Shown one piece after another: positions 44,313 through 56,031 of a DNA stretch of 56,031 bases. The DNA lies in assembly GCF_000685275.1 (NCBI RefSeq), contig NZ_ARYK01000014.1:1-56031 (forward strand), written 5' to 3'. The notes under the pieces are model-generated. The model made no database searches. It was given only the letters and a program-made list of their open reading frames with translations, and was not told the DNA's origin. The stretch is from Hyphomonas johnsonii MHS-2 (lineage in GTDB: Bacteria > Pseudomonadota > Alphaproteobacteria > Caulobacterales > Hyphomonadaceae). The first letter of the stretch is position 1; each line of letters starts with the position of its first letter. The position numbers were made by a program, and so were the translations under genes.

Positions 44313-45251
44313 ATGCCGAATCTCGAGTTCAATTTCGACAATGCGCTGTTCCATTTCCGGCGCACGGGCGGCCCGAAGGGGTTTCTGCTCAAATTCGGCG
44401 CCACCTATGCGGTCCTGTACCTGGTGATGTCGGCGGTGAATCTCTGGCTGCAGTGGCCGATGTTCGGGATGATGTTCAATCCGGACATGATGAACGACCC
44501 GGTTGCCATGGAAGCGGCCATGACGGGGCAGGTGGGCCGCATGCTTCTGGGCTACCTGCTGATGTTCCCGCTCGGCCTGGCCTTCTGGATGCTGTTCGAA
44601 GGTGCCAACCAGCGCCGGTACATGCGGGCGGAAGGTTTTCGCCTGCAGCTGGGCGGCGACGAGTGGCGCCTGCTGGTTGTCGGCCTGATCTGGTTTGGCC
44701 TGTTCATCGCGCTCTATCTGGGCATCTTCCTCGTGATGGCCCTGATTTTCGGCGTTGTGGCCGCGATAGGGTCGAGCGAAAGCGCCATTCTCGCCGGATT
44801 TCTGGTCTTCATCCTGTTGATCGCCTACATGGTTTTCGCACTCTGGGTGGCGGCGCGGTTCTCTCCGGCGGCGGCACTCACGGTTCGCGATCGAAGCATC
44901 CAGTTCGGGCAGGCCTGGCGCGTGACGAAGGGCAAGGCCTGGGCCATTGTCGGCAGCTGGATCGTGCTCATGCTGATCATGATGGTCGTATTCTTCGTGT
45001 TCTACCTGATCTTTGCCGTTGTCATGGTCGCATCGCTGATGCCGGTGATGAGCGGCATCGAGGATGATCCGACAGCCATCTTCTCGGCGATGGCGGCGCC
45101 CGGTATCATCATCCCCGGAGGCATCCTGATGGTGGGCTTCATTTTCCTTCAGGCCTGCTGGATGCACATTTTTTCGGGGCCTGCCGCACTGGCGGCGCGG
45201 GCCGATCCTCAATGGGCCAGCAATCCGGCAATCGACGAGACGTTCACCTAG
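44313..45251 (+). CDS. Multi-spanning membrane protein, paralogue B
   Basis: A 312-aa protein with about six membrane segments and a Met-rich loop near residues 44-60. It shares the QRRY-EGF-L-LGGDE-R core and the GPAALAARADPQ C-terminus with paralogue A. The frame is open upstream from 44148 inside paralogue A, but GAGGAGCCAAGG just before ATG 44313 marks the start. The gene ends 56 nt before the convergent uvrA. Confidence 0.75.
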   Translation: MPNLEFNFDNALFHFRRTGGPKGFLLKFGATYAVLYLVMSAVNLWLQWPMFGMMFNPDMMNDPVAMEAAMTGQVGRMLLGYLLMFPLGLAFWMLFEGANQRRYMRAEGFRLQLGGDEWRLLVVGLIWFGLFIALYLGIFLVMALIFGVVAAIGSSESAILAGFLVFILLIAYMVFALWVAARFSPAAALTVRDRSIQFGQAWRVTKGKAWAIVGSWIVLMLIMMVVFFVFYLIFAVVMVASLMPVMSGIEDDPTAIFSAMAAPGIIIPGGILMVGFIFLQACWMHIFSGPAALAARADPQWASNPAIDETFT

Positions 45252-45264
45252 ACCGGAGGCTTGA

Positions 45265-45299
45265 GCGCCAGCCCCTGCGGAATGCGCAAGGGCTGGCGC
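45265..45299. terminator. Palindrome between paralogue B and uvrA
   Basis: GCGCCAGCCC (45265-45274) and GGGCTGGCGC (45290-45299) form a perfect 10-bp stem, with an inner TGCG/CGCA pairing. It separates convergent genes. No T-run is present on either strand, so any termination would be weak or Rho-assisted. Confidence 0.55.
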
Positions 45300-45307
45300 G
45301 AAGGCCC

Positions 45308-48361
<3,054 letters not shown>

Positions 48362-48443
48362 GCAGGAAGCTCGTTACGGTGACGAAACAGGATTGGGAGT
48401 GTTGCTAGGCTCTATGTGTGGCGTGAGTCCAGCTTGACCACAA

Positions 48444-48458
48444 GAACAAAATGTGAAC
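48444..48458. promoter_or_regulatory. LexA (SOS) box between uvrA and ssb
   Basis: GAAC (48444-48447), 7 nt, GAAC (48455-48458): an exact match to the alphaproteobacterial direct-repeat LexA site GAAC-N7-GAAC (GTTC-N7-GTTC). It is in the 222-nt divergent intergenic region and can control both uvrA and ssb. Confidence 0.8.
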
Positions 48459-48583
48459 ATCTGCGCCGTGCTGCTTTTTTGTCCTCACCTGTGGAAATAC
48501 GGCTGGGCAGGCGACAGGCGGGGTCAGTCGCGGTAGAAGAGTACAGATTCGATAATGAAACAAGCTTGAGCGGAGATGGATAC

Positions 48584-49066
48584 ATGGCAGGATCAGTGAA
48601 CAAGGTCATCCTTGTCGGAAACGTTGGGCAGGATCCGGAAATCCGCCAGTTCCAGAATGGCGGCCAGGTCGCCAGCTTCACGCTCGCAACGTCCGAGACG
48701 TGGAAAGACAAGGCGACCGGCGAACGCAAGGAAAAGACCGAATGGCACAGGATCTCGATCCTGAGCGAAGGCCTTGTCCGCATCGTCCAGAGCTATGTGA
48801 AGAAGGGCTCCAAGCTATACATCGAAGGCCAGCTGGAAACCCGCAAGTGGCAGGACAAGGAAGGCCAGGATCGCTACACGACCGAAGTCGTCCTGCGCGG
48901 CTTCGGCAGCACGCTCACCATGCTCGACAGCGCTGCTGACCGCGGTGCCGGCGGCGGTGCCCGGTCCGGCGGCAATGATTTCGGCAGCCAGCAGGGCAGC
49001 GCCCGCAAGATGACCGGCCCGGCCGAAAGCTTCAGCCAGGACCTCGACGACGAAATTCCGTTCTAG
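48584..49066 (+). CDS. ssb: Single-stranded DNA-binding protein
   Basis: The 160-aa product has an N-terminal OB fold (residues 1-112: [22 protein letters not shown] split here at 20; [29 protein letters not shown]), a Gly/Ser-rich linker and the acidic tip DLDDEIPF that recruits repair and replication partners. The frame is open from 48416, but [10 protein letters not shown] at ATG 48584 is the family start, after GGAGATGGATAC. Divergent from uvrA across the SOS box. Confidence 0.97.
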   Translation: MAGSVNKVILVGNVGQDPEIRQFQNGGQVASFTLATSETWKDKATGERKEKTEWHRISILSEGLVRIVQSYVKKGSKLYIEGQLETRKWQDKEGQDRYTTEVVLRGFGSTLTMLDSAADRGAGGGARSGGNDFGSQQGSARKMTGPAESFSQDLDDEIPF

Positions 49067-49075
49067 GGAGGGGCC

Positions 49076-49930
49076 ATGATGCGGCGCAGGCACGCGTCTC
49101 CCCCACCGGTCGCCGGAGGGGTCCTGGCCGCCCTCCTGGCGCTCGTGCTGGCCGCCTGCGCGACTATGTTGCCACCTGCGCTGGACGAGAGCGTGGCGGC
49201 GGCAGGCGCTGATCCGGCCACTGCCACGCTGGTGATCTACCGGCTGGAAGACGAGCGCACATGGATCAGCAATCCGGCCCGCTCTGCTGAACAGTTCACC
49301 CCGGCCTCGACGTCCAAGATACCGCACACGCTGATCGCGCTCGAAACCGGCGCCGTGTCCGGCCCGGACGAGGTCTTCGAATGGGACGGCGTGAAGCGCT
49401 GGGCGAACTCCTGGAACCAGACGCAGGATTTCGCGGCGGCCTTCAAGCGGTCGACGGTCTGGATCTACCAGGCGCTGACGCCCCGCATCGGCGCCCCGGC
49501 CCTGCATGACTGGCTGGACCAGTTCCACTATGGCAACGCCGATGTCGGCCCGCCCGAAAACGTCACGCAATACTGGCTGGCGGGCCCGCTGGCGATCTCT
49601 GCGCAGGAGCAGGTCGCCTTCCTCGCCCACCTGGCCCGGCGCACGTTGCCGCTGTCGGCGCGGACGTACGAGCTGGGTGTGCCCATGATGGCGGCCGATT
49701 CCGGCCCGGGCTGGACCCTCTACGGCAAGACAGGCTGGAAAACGGTCGCCGGCGAAACCGATATCGGCTGGTATGTCGGCTGGCTCGAGCAGACTGGCGG
49801 CGAGGCGCCCGGCACCTATGTTTTCGCCTTCAACATGGACATGACCGATCCGGGCGCCGACGTGCCGAAACGCAAGGCCGTCGTCATGCGCGCCCTGTCC
49901 GATCTCGGGGCGCTGAGGGCCGCCGAATAG
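49076..49930 (+). CDS. Class D (OXA-like) beta-lactamase lipoprotein
   Basis: A 284-aa precursor with a lipobox (VLAAC, Cys28). The class D set is complete: STSK at 78-81 within TPASTSKIPHTLIALE (usual STFK), STV at 126-128 in the SxV position, YGN at 152-154 in HYGNADVG, Trp167 in QYWLAGPLAIS, and KTG at 218-220 in LYGKTGW. So it should acylate and hydrolyse beta-lactams, lipid-anchored in the periplasm. It starts 9 nt after ssb on the same strand. No mobile element is visible, so it looks chromosomal and intrinsic. Confidence 0.92.
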   Translation: MMRRRHASPPPVAGGVLAALLALVLAACATMLPPALDESVAAAGADPATATLVIYRLEDERTWISNPARSAEQFTPASTSKIPHTLIALETGAVSGPDEVFEWDGVKRWANSWNQTQDFAAAFKRSTVWIYQALTPRIGAPALHDWLDQFHYGNADVGPPENVTQYWLAGPLAISAQEQVAFLAHLARRTLPLSARTYELGVPMMAADSGPGWTLYGKTGWKTVAGETDIGWYVGWLEQTGGEAPGTYVFAFNMDMTDPGADVPKRKAVVMRALSDLGALRAAE

Positions 49931-50063
49931 ACAAATTTCGTAAAAGCGGATGGGCGTGAGCTCAAATTCATGTTGGCCCGATGCTTGCTTTCAAGTTGAA
50001 AAGTAAGAACCACTGACGTTGAGTTGAGCGCATTGGTTGAGGCAAAACGTGTTTGGAGTTGGT

Positions 50064-50843
50064 ATGAAACGTCTTCTGGTCGTGGCATTTGGCGTGATGC
50101 CTCGGAAAGTTCGTCATAAACTCGGCGCGAATTTCGTTCGAACCGGCGAATTTCTACAGGCATTGCGAGGAGGCAGCGGCTGGAACGTCCAGTCTGAAAA
50201 ACGCGCTATCTCAAAGCTCGGCCTGCCGAACGATGCCATCATTTTCGATGTCGGCGCAAACAACGGGGAATGGACGGCGCTCGCTTTGGAAATCAAGCCA
50301 TCCGCCACGGTTCACCTGTTCGAGCCACAACCCGCACTCGTCCGGGAACTGGAGAACAAATTTTTGCAATCTGACCATGTATTCATCCATGGCGTAGGGC
50401 TTGGCGACATGCCGGGGGAACTCAAGCTCTACAACTACGGCGATGACCATCTGGCATCATTTCATGCGCGTCAGGAGAGGAGTTTCGAAACCGCGACCGA
50501 GACAACGGTCCTGGTCGATACAGTCGATGATGTCGTGAGCCGTCTCGGCATCAAGGAAATCCATTTGCTCAAGATGGATGTCGAAGGCCACGAATTCAGC
50601 GTCCTGCGAGGGTGCGAGTCAATATTTGCGCGCCGGGGCGTCCGCTCTGTCCAGTTTGAGTTTGGCCCCTCGGACGTGAACTCGAGCGTCATGTTCCGCG
50701 CTCTGTTCGAGTTGCTCGTGTCGCACGGTTTTGACATTTCCCGAATTGATATCGATGGCAACCTGTACAAGATCGGTGCCTACAAGCCAGAATTGGAATC
50801 CTATTCCGGTGTGGCCAACTATGTTGCCACTCTGTCGGGCTGA
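50064..50843 (+). CDS. FkbM-family methyltransferase
   Basis: A 259-aa SAM-dependent methyltransferase. Motif I is IIFDVGANNGEWTALA (about residues 59-74), followed by VHLFEPQPALVREL, and later LLKMDVEGHEFSVLRG, which is the FkbM signature. FkbM enzymes methylate sugars, polyketides or surface glycans; the acceptor is unknown. Base composition is more AT-rich than in flanking genes (for example AACAAATTTTTGCAATC). GGAG lies 5 nt before ATG 50064. It stands alone between the beta-lactamase and gyrA, with 133 nt and 218 nt flanks that hold no gene. Confidence 0.9.
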   Translation: MKRLLVVAFGVMPRKVRHKLGANFVRTGEFLQALRGGSGWNVQSEKRAISKLGLPNDAIIFDVGANNGEWTALALEIKPSATVHLFEPQPALVRELENKFLQSDHVFIHGVGLGDMPGELKLYNYGDDHLASFHARQERSFETATETTVLVDTVDDVVSRLGIKEIHLLKMDVEGHEFSVLRGCESIFARRGVRSVQFEFGPSDVNSSVMFRALFELLVSHGFDISRIDIDGNLYKIGAYKPELESYSGVANYVATLSG

Positions 50844-51061
50844 GTCGAACAGTTTCGGCCTGTTTCCGGGCAATATCCGGGCTTTTTTCGTGCATATGTT
50901 CGGGCTGTTTTTCGTGTCGGGCCGGTCACCGTCGCCAACTGCCAAAATCCCGCCAAAAGGGTGGCTTTCGTCCCCTCCGCCTGCTAGTGTTTTCTCAATA
51001 AATATAGGCGATTCGGGCACTGCCCCCGCCCCAAGCGACCGGATACACAGAAAGCCTCCCA

Positions 51062-53881
51062 ATGAGCGACGATACGACCCCGCCGGACGAGCCGGAAACC
51101 CCCGAGAATGCGGGTGGTGCCGGTCCAATTCACGTGGACGGCATTGAGCCGATTTCCATCGAATCGGAGCTGAAGAGCTCGTATCTCGACTATGCGATGA
51201 GCGTGATCGTCAGCCGCGCGCTGCCAGACGTGCGCGACGGCCTCAAGCCGGTGCACCGGCGCATCCTCTACGCCATGCATGTCGGCGGCAACACGCCGGA
51301 CAAGCCCTACAAGAAATCGGCCAATATCGTCGGCGCCGTGATGGGTAATTTCCACCCGCACGGCGACAGCGCGATCTATGACGCGCTTGTGCGCATGGCC
51401 CAGCCGTTCTCGCTTGGCCTGCCGATGGTCGACGGGCAGGGCAATTTCGGCTCGATCGACAATGATCCGCCAGCCGCCATGCGTTACACCGAAAGCCGCA
51501 TGACCAAGGCGGCGACCTACCTGCTCGCCGATATCGACAAGGATACCGTCAACTTCCAGGACACGTATGACGGCTCGCAGCAGGAACCCACGGTCCTGCC
51601 GGCCCAGTTCCCGAACCTCCTGGTCAATGGCGGCGGCGGCATCGCGGTCGGCATGGCCACCAACATCCCGCCGCACAATCTCGGCGAAGTCGTCGATGCC
51701 ACGCTGGCGGTGATCGACGACCCGATGATCGACGACGAGGCCCTGCTCGACATCGTGCCTGGTCCCGACTTCCCCACCGGCGGCCTGATCATGGGCTATG
51801 CCGGCAGCCGCAAGGGCCTCACCACCGGCCGCGGCTCGGTCATCATGCGCTCGAAGACGAATATCGAAGAGGCCAAGAACGGCCGCCAGGCGATCATCAT
51901 CACCGAGATTCCCTACCAGGTGAACAAGGCGGCGATGATCACCAAGATTGCCGAACTTGTCCGCGAAAAGCGCGTCGAGGGCATCTCCGACCTGCGCGAC
52001 GAATCCGACCGCAACGGCATCCGTGTCGTCATCGAACTGCGCAAGGATGCGAGCGCCGAAGTCGTGCTCAACCAGCTCTTCCGGTTCAGCCAGCTGCAAA
52101 CCAGTTTCGGCGTCAACATGCTGGCGCTGAACGGCGGCCGGCCAGAATTGATGAACCTGCGCAAGGTGCTCGATTGCTTCATCGCCTTCCGGCAGGAAGT
52201 GATCGTCCGGCGCACCAAGTTTGAACTGAACAAGGCCCGCGACCGGGCTCACGTCTTGGTTGGTCTTGCCCTCGCTGTGGCCAATATCGACGAAGTCATC
52301 CGCATCATCCGCCATGCGCCGGATCCGGCCACCGCCCGCGAGCAATTGCTGGCAAAGGCCTGGCCGATCATGGACATGGGGCCGCTGCTCGAACTGATCG
52401 CGGACCGGCGCACGCGCTGGTCCGGCGGCGACACGATCTACCTGTCCGACGAACAGGCGCGCGCCATTCTCGACCTGCGTCTGCACCGGCTTACCGGCCT
52501 TGGCCGCGACGAGATCGGCAACGAGGCGAAGGCCCTGTCCGACAAGATCGCCGACCTGCTCGACATCCTGCGCTCACGCCCGCGCATCCTTGAGATCATC
52601 AAGGCTGAGCTGGCTGACGTGAAGGAAAAGTTTGCCGTGCCGCGCCGCTCCGAATTCGCCATGGGCGGAATCGACATGGAAGACGAAGACCTCATCGAGG
52701 TCGAAGACATGGTCGTCACCGTGACGCATGGCGGTTACGTCAAGCGCACCCCGCTCTCGACCTACCGGACGCAGCATCGCGGCGGCAAGGGCCGCTCCGG
52801 CATGTCGATGAAAGACGAGGATTTCGTGGTCAAGCTGTTCTCGGCGACGACCCATACCGAGATCCTGTTCTTCTCGTCGGCCGGCATGGTCTACAAGGAA
52901 AAGGTCTGGCGGCTGCCCGTCGGCGGGCCGAATTCCCGTGGCAAGGCGCTGGTCAACATCTTCCCGCTGGCAGCCGATGAACGCATCGAGAGCGTCATGC
53001 CGCTTCCGGATGACGAAACGGCGCACGAAGTGCTCGACCTGATGTTCGCCACCCGCTCCGGCACGGTGCGCCGCAACAAGCTGGCGGACTTCACCCGCGT
53101 GAACCGCAACGGCAAGATCGCGATGAAGCTCGACGAGGGTGATGGCATCGTTTCGGTCAAGATCTGTTCCGAGCATGACGACATCCTGCTCACCACCGCG
53201 CTTGGCCAGTGCATCCGTTTCCCGGTGACCGACGTGCGCGTGTTTGCCGGGCGCAACTCGACCGGCGTCCGCGGCATTCGTCTCGGTGCGAAGGACGAAG
53301 TCATCTCGATGGGTATCCTGCGCCACGTCGAGGCGTCGTCCGAAGAGGCGCGCGCCTATCTCAAGCACGCCGCTGCGATGCGTCGTGCCGCGACAGGCGA
53401 GGAAGAGGAAATCAGCGAGGATGATGCCGACGAGGCCGTCGCTGACACTGCACTGAGCCCCGAGCGTATCGCCGAGCTGGGCGCTGCCGAGGAATTCATC
53501 CTCACGATCGCTGATGACGGCATGGGCAAGCGCTCGTCCGCCTACGACTACCGCACCACCGGGCGCGGCGGCAAAGGCCTTGTCGCCCAGAACATCTGGG
53601 GCCGCGACAAGAAGGCCGGGCCAACCAAGCAGGTGTCACAGTCCTTCCCTGTCGATGATGGCGACCAGGTCATGCTCGTCACGGATGGCGGCCAGCTGAT
53701 CCGTACACCGGTTGACCAGATCCGCATCGCGGGCCGCTCCACGGCTGGCGTCTGGGTCCTGCGGACAGCGGAAGGCGAGCACGTTGTTTCCGTCGCGCGC
53801 CTTGTGGAAGACGCTGAAACCGATATGGATGGGGACGAAGGCGGGCCAGCAGAAGCCGGGTCGCCAGAGACGTCGGAATAA
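51062..53881 (+). CDS. gyrA: DNA gyrase subunit A
   Basis: Breakage-reunion subunit of gyrase. The 939-aa product has an extra acidic N-terminus of about 20 residues, the active-site tyrosine (Tyr142 in AAMRYTESR; Tyr122 in E. coli) and the quinolone-determining region [19 protein letters not shown], with Ser103 and Asp107 at the positions of Ser83 and Asp87. The C-terminal domain contains QHRGGKG, a variant of the GyrA box QRRGGKG, and an acidic insert near residues 780-800 ([13 protein letters not shown]). The region 50844-51061 upstream is a plain leader. Confidence 0.98.
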   Translation: MSDDTTPPDEPETPENAGGAGPIHVDGIEPISIESELKSSYLDYAMSVIVSRALPDVRDGLKPVHRRILYAMHVGGNTPDKPYKKSANIVGAVMGNFHPHGDSAIYDALVRMAQPFSLGLPMVDGQGNFGSIDNDPPAAMRYTESRMTKAATYLLADIDKDTVNFQDTYDGSQQEPTVLPAQFPNLLVNGGGGIAVGMATNIPPHNLGEVVDATLAVIDDPMIDDEALLDIVPGPDFPTGGLIMGYAGSRKGLTTGRGSVIMRSKTNIEEAKNGRQAIIITEIPYQVNKAAMITKIAELVREKRVEGISDLRDESDRNGIRVVIELRKDASAEVVLNQLFRFSQLQTSFGVNMLALNGGRPELMNLRKVLDCFIAFRQEVIVRRTKFELNKARDRAHVLVGLALAVANIDEVIRIIRHAPDPATAREQLLAKAWPIMDMGPLLELIADRRTRWSGGDTIYLSDEQARAILDLRLHRLTGLGRDEIGNEAKALSDKIADLLDILRSRPRILEIIKAELADVKEKFAVPRRSEFAMGGIDMEDEDLIEVEDMVVTVTHGGYVKRTPLSTYRTQHRGGKGRSGMSMKDEDFVVKLFSATTHTEILFFSSAGMVYKEKVWRLPVGGPNSRGKALVNIFPLAADERIESVMPLPDDETAHEVLDLMFATRSGTVRRNKLADFTRVNRNGKIAMKLDEGDGIVSVKICSEHDDILLTTALGQCIRFPVTDVRVFAGRNSTGVRGIRLGAKDEVISMGILRHVEASSEEARAYLKHAAAMRRAATGEEEEISEDDADEAVADTALSPERIAELGAAEEFILTIADDGMGKRSSAYDYRTTGRGGKGLVAQNIWGRDKKAGPTKQVSQSFPVDDGDQVMLVTDGGQLIRTPVDQIRIAGRSTAGVWVLRTAEGEHVVSVARLVEDAETDMDGDEGGPAEAGSPETSE

Positions 53882-53897
53882 GCGAGAGGGTCTGCCA

Positions 53898-54395
53898 GTG
53901 CATCGAATAGGTCTTTATCCCGGAACCTTCGATCCCCCCACCAATGGGCATATCGACATTTTCGGGCGGGCCATGAAGCTGGTCGATACGCTGGTCATTG
54001 GCGTGGCCGTCAATGAAGCCAAGAAGCCACTGTTTTCGCTCGAGGAGCGTGTCAGGATGGTGAAGGCCGAATGTGCCCAGTTTACCGGGCCGGGCATGGC
54101 GGAAATCAAGGTCATGCCCATGCACGGCCTGCTGATGAAATTCGCCGAGGCCTGCGGCGCGCAGATCATCCTGCGCGGCCTGCGGGCGGTTCAGGATTTC
54201 GAGTACGAATTCCAGATGACGGCGATGAACGAGCAACTGAATCCCGACATTGAAACAGTCTTCCTGATGGCGGATGTTAAGCATCAGGCCGTCGCGTCCC
54301 GGCTCGTGAAGGAAATTGCGAGCCTGGGCGGCGATATCTCGCCTTTTGTGAGCGCTGACGTAAAGCGCGCCCTGATGGAGAAATACGGTAAATGA
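53898..54395 (+). CDS. coaD: Phosphopantetheine adenylyltransferase
   Basis: Fourth step of CoA synthesis: ATP plus 4'-phosphopantetheine to dephospho-CoA. The 165-aa product begins HRIGLYPGTFDPPTNGH with the nucleotidyltransferase T/HxGH motif (TNGH), then ILRGLRAVQDFEYE and ASLGGDISPFV. The start codon is GTG 53898 with GAGAGG upstream; the longer upstream frame overlaps gyrA and is not homologous. It ends in an ATGA overlap with the cyclophilin gene. Confidence 0.96.
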   Translation: MHRIGLYPGTFDPPTNGHIDIFGRAMKLVDTLVIGVAVNEAKKPLFSLEERVRMVKAECAQFTGPGMAEIKVMPMHGLLMKFAEACGAQIILRGLRAVQDFEYEFQMTAMNEQLNPDIETVFLMADVKHQAVASRLVKEIASLGGDISPFVSADVKRALMEKYGK

Positions 54396-55282
54396 AATTC
54401 GCATCCCTGGTGATTGCAGCCTCGGCCCTGGCCGTGGCGCTGGCGGCTGGCGCCGATACAGACACGAATGAGGAAGCTGTTCCGGCGGTCACCGCCGCGC
54501 AGGCGAAGGCCGATCCTGACCATTGGCGCGCTGTGGACCCCGAACGCCTGTTCGTGTTCGAAACAACCAAGGGCCGCATCCTGATCGAGGCCTTCCCCGA
54601 TGTCGCGCCGAAGCATTTTGCGCAGTTTACCACGCTGATCCAGTCGGGTGAGCTCGACGGCACGAGTTTCCATCGCGTGATCAACGGGTTCATGGCCCAG
54701 GGTGGTGACATTTACGCCCTGAAGGGCCGCGAATCCGGGCTGCCGAACATCCCGGGCGAATTCACGTTCCGCCGCGACCCCGCAGAAATGCCGCTTCAGG
54801 CCGCAATCGGCCCGGTGGATTCGGCGAAGGGTGGCTATGTGAACGGATTCCCGGTCGAGACGCAGGCCTCGTTCTTCGCCGAAATGTCGCTGGACGGCCT
54901 GGTCACCAGCTGGATCCCGCATTGCCGCGGCGTGGTGTCGACGGCGCGCACTTCTGATCCCAATTCCGCAAATTCACAATTCTTCCTGATGCGCGCTACC
55001 TCCCGCCACCTCGACAAGGAATACACCGCCTGGGGCCGGGTCGTCGAAGGCGAGGACGTTGTGCTCGCCCTCAAGCCCGGCAAGGAATCCGAGGGCGGCG
55101 AAGTGGTCAACCCCGACGTTCTGATGTCTGCCAAGATCGCCGCCGACCTGCCGGTTGCCGAACGCCCGGCTGTCTGGGTCATGCGTACCGACACAGCAGA
55201 GTTCAACGCCGAGCTTGCCGAAAAAGGTGAGGACGTGACCGTTTGCGACCTTCCCTCCGTGGCCAGCGTGGTTGAGCAGTAA
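54392..55282 (+). CDS. Secreted cyclophilin-type peptidyl-prolyl isomerase
   Basis: A 296-aa precursor with a signal peptide (FASLVIAASALAVALAAGAD, cleaved near residue 20). The cyclophilin domain carries TTKGRILIEAFPDVAPKHF, GTSFHRVINGFMAQGGD (catalytic Arg in FHR) and NSQFFLM. An insertion of about 60 residues between GGD and the SQFF segment makes it longer than minimal cyclophilins. Coupled to coaD by ATGA. It likely folds periplasmic proteins. Confidence 0.9.
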   Translation: MKFASLVIAASALAVALAAGADTDTNEEAVPAVTAAQAKADPDHWRAVDPERLFVFETTKGRILIEAFPDVAPKHFAQFTTLIQSGELDGTSFHRVINGFMAQGGDIYALKGRESGLPNIPGEFTFRRDPAEMPLQAAIGPVDSAKGGYVNGFPVETQASFFAEMSLDGLVTSWIPHCRGVVSTARTSDPNSANSQFFLMRATSRHLDKEYTAWGRVVEGEDVVLALKPGKESEGGEVVNPDVLMSAKIAADLPVAERPAVWVMRTDTAEFNAELAEKGEDVTVCDLPSVASVVEQ

Positions 55283-55315
55283 CGCCAGGCTGGCGCTGCC
55301 AGGACGGGCGCGCCC

Positions 55316-56031
55316 ATGAATCTCGACGCTTTCCAGTTCGACCTGCCCGAGCGCCTCATCGCGCTTCGTCCGGCCGATCCGCAGGATTCCGCGCGCCTGC
55401 TGGTCGTGCACGGTGACGGGCGGCTCGAAGACGCCCACGTGCGTGACCTGCCGCGCTACCTTGCCCCCGGTGATGTGCTTGTGTTCAACGACACGCGGGT
55501 CCTGCCCGCTGCGCTGAAAGGCGTTCGCCCGGCGCGTGACGCCGTCGGCGCGGATGTGGCCTGTGACGTCAACCTGGTCGAGCGTGTCGACGACCATACA
55601 TGGCAGGCCTTGGCGCGGCCGGGCAAACGCCTGAAGCCGGGCGACACGATCCGCTTCGCCGAAGGTTTCCACGCCGTCATCACGCAGCGCTTCGAAGGGG
55701 GCGAGATCGAACTCGCCTTCTCGCAGTCCGGCGCCGCTTTGGAGCGGGCGCTCGACGCCCACGGCGCCATGCCGCTGCCGCCCTATATCGCCCGCCGCCG
55801 CCCCGCCGATGCGGCAGACCGCGATACCTACCAGACAGCCTTTGCCGGCGAGGACGCGGCATCGGTTGCCGCCCCGACCGCCGGTCTCCACTTCACGCCG
55901 CGCCTCCTGTCGGAACTGGATGCTGCGGGCCTCCGCCGTGAGACTGTCCGCCTGCATGTCGGTCTTGGTACGTTCAAGCCGCTCGAAGAGGCGCAGATCG
56001 AGGCGAACCGCCTGCATGCCGAGTGGCGGCG
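55316..56031 (+). CDS. queA: S-adenosylmethionine:tRNA ribosyltransferase-isomerase, 5' part
   Basis: QueA makes the epoxyqueuosine precursor in tRNA. The gene is truncated by the window edge: 238 complete codons are visible, starting MNLDAFQFDLPERLIALRP (family start FDLPxxLIA), with DVLVFNDTRVLPA, PLPPYIARR and VAAPTAGLHFT. The family is about 350 aa, so roughly a third is missing. It sits 33 nt after the cyclophilin gene. Confidence 0.95.
   Translation, partial: MNLDAFQFDLPERLIALRPADPQDSARLLVVHGDGRLEDAHVRDLPRYLAPGDVLVFNDTRVLPAALKGVRPARDAVGADVACDVNLVERVDDHTWQALARPGKRLKPGDTIRFAEGFHAVITQRFEGGEIELAFSQSGAALERALDAHGAMPLPPYIARRRPADAADRDTYQTAFAGEDAASVAAPTAGLHFTPRLLSELDAAGLRRETVRLHVGLGTFKPLEEAQIEANRLHAEWR

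Noticed and set aside
50844..50900. Possible terminator after the FkbM gene (CCGGGC-CCGGGC then TTTTTT)
   Set aside because: The two GC blocks are direct, not inverted, repeats, so no stable stem precedes the T-run.
50984..52486. 500-codon antisense open frame opposite gyrA
   Set aside because: Shadow of gyrA; low-complexity translation and no initiation signal.

Overview
This window looks like a chromosomal segment of a high-GC (about 62-64 percent by eye) alphaproteobacterium. The ribosomal gene order, the GAAC-N7-GAAC type LexA box, the HisKA_2-type histidine kinase, the TonB receptor and fatty-acid/aldehyde catabolism genes all fit that class. Hyphomonadaceae (Hyphomonas-like) is my best guess from general resemblance, but it is an inference, not a database result.

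Region 1 (1-14322) is the fused S10-spc-alpha ribosomal superoperon on the + strand: rpsJ-rplC-rplD-rplW-rplB-rpsS-rplV-rpsC-rplP-rpmC-rpsQ, rplN-rplX-rplE-rpsN-rpsH-rplF-rplR-rpsE-rpmD-rplO-secY-adk, then rpsM-rpsK-rpoA-rplQ. It closes with a textbook intrinsic terminator. Many joints overlap by 1-8 nt. The few larger gaps (rplO-secY, adk-rpsM, rpsK-rpoA) carry hairpins that may act as attenuators or internal processing signals. rplF has an unusual internal insertion.

Region 2 (14323-18804) holds a compact candidate small-RNA or 28-aa peptide unit, the RNA ligase rtcB, a PcfJ-like gene preceded by a strong promoter with a CtrA-like half site, a 5' hairpin and a 29-aa leader ORF, an arsR/arsC pair with a clear ArsR operator, and an HD-domain (PhnZ-like) protein.

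Region 3 (18809-35054) is a metabolic and envelope stretch: a Kazal-domain lipoprotein, an SDR, a VOC protein, a secreted S10 peptidase, a nucleoside (CNT) transporter next to a TonB receptor, a GST, a thioesterase-SDR-LLM operon, an acyl-CoA dehydrogenase-esterase-DUF3253 operon, a histidine-phosphatase lipoprotein with a DUF3291 gene, and divergent enoyl-CoA hydratase and coniferyl-aldehyde-type dehydrogenase genes.

Region 4 (35128-45251) carries a HisKA_2 sensor kinase, an RhlE-type DEAD-box helicase, a TIR-transmembrane-FGE fusion (the most unusual gene here), sodB, a squalene/phytoene-synthase-like gene, trmFO and three consecutive multi-spanning membrane proteins, two of them clear paralogues.

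Region 5 (45308-56031) is DNA maintenance and core metabolism: uvrA and ssb diverge from a shared SOS box, followed by a class D beta-lactamase lipoprotein, an AT-richer FkbM methyltransferase, gyrA, coaD, a secreted cyclophilin and the 5' part of queA, which runs off the window. I saw no tRNA, rRNA, CRISPR array or insertion sequence.
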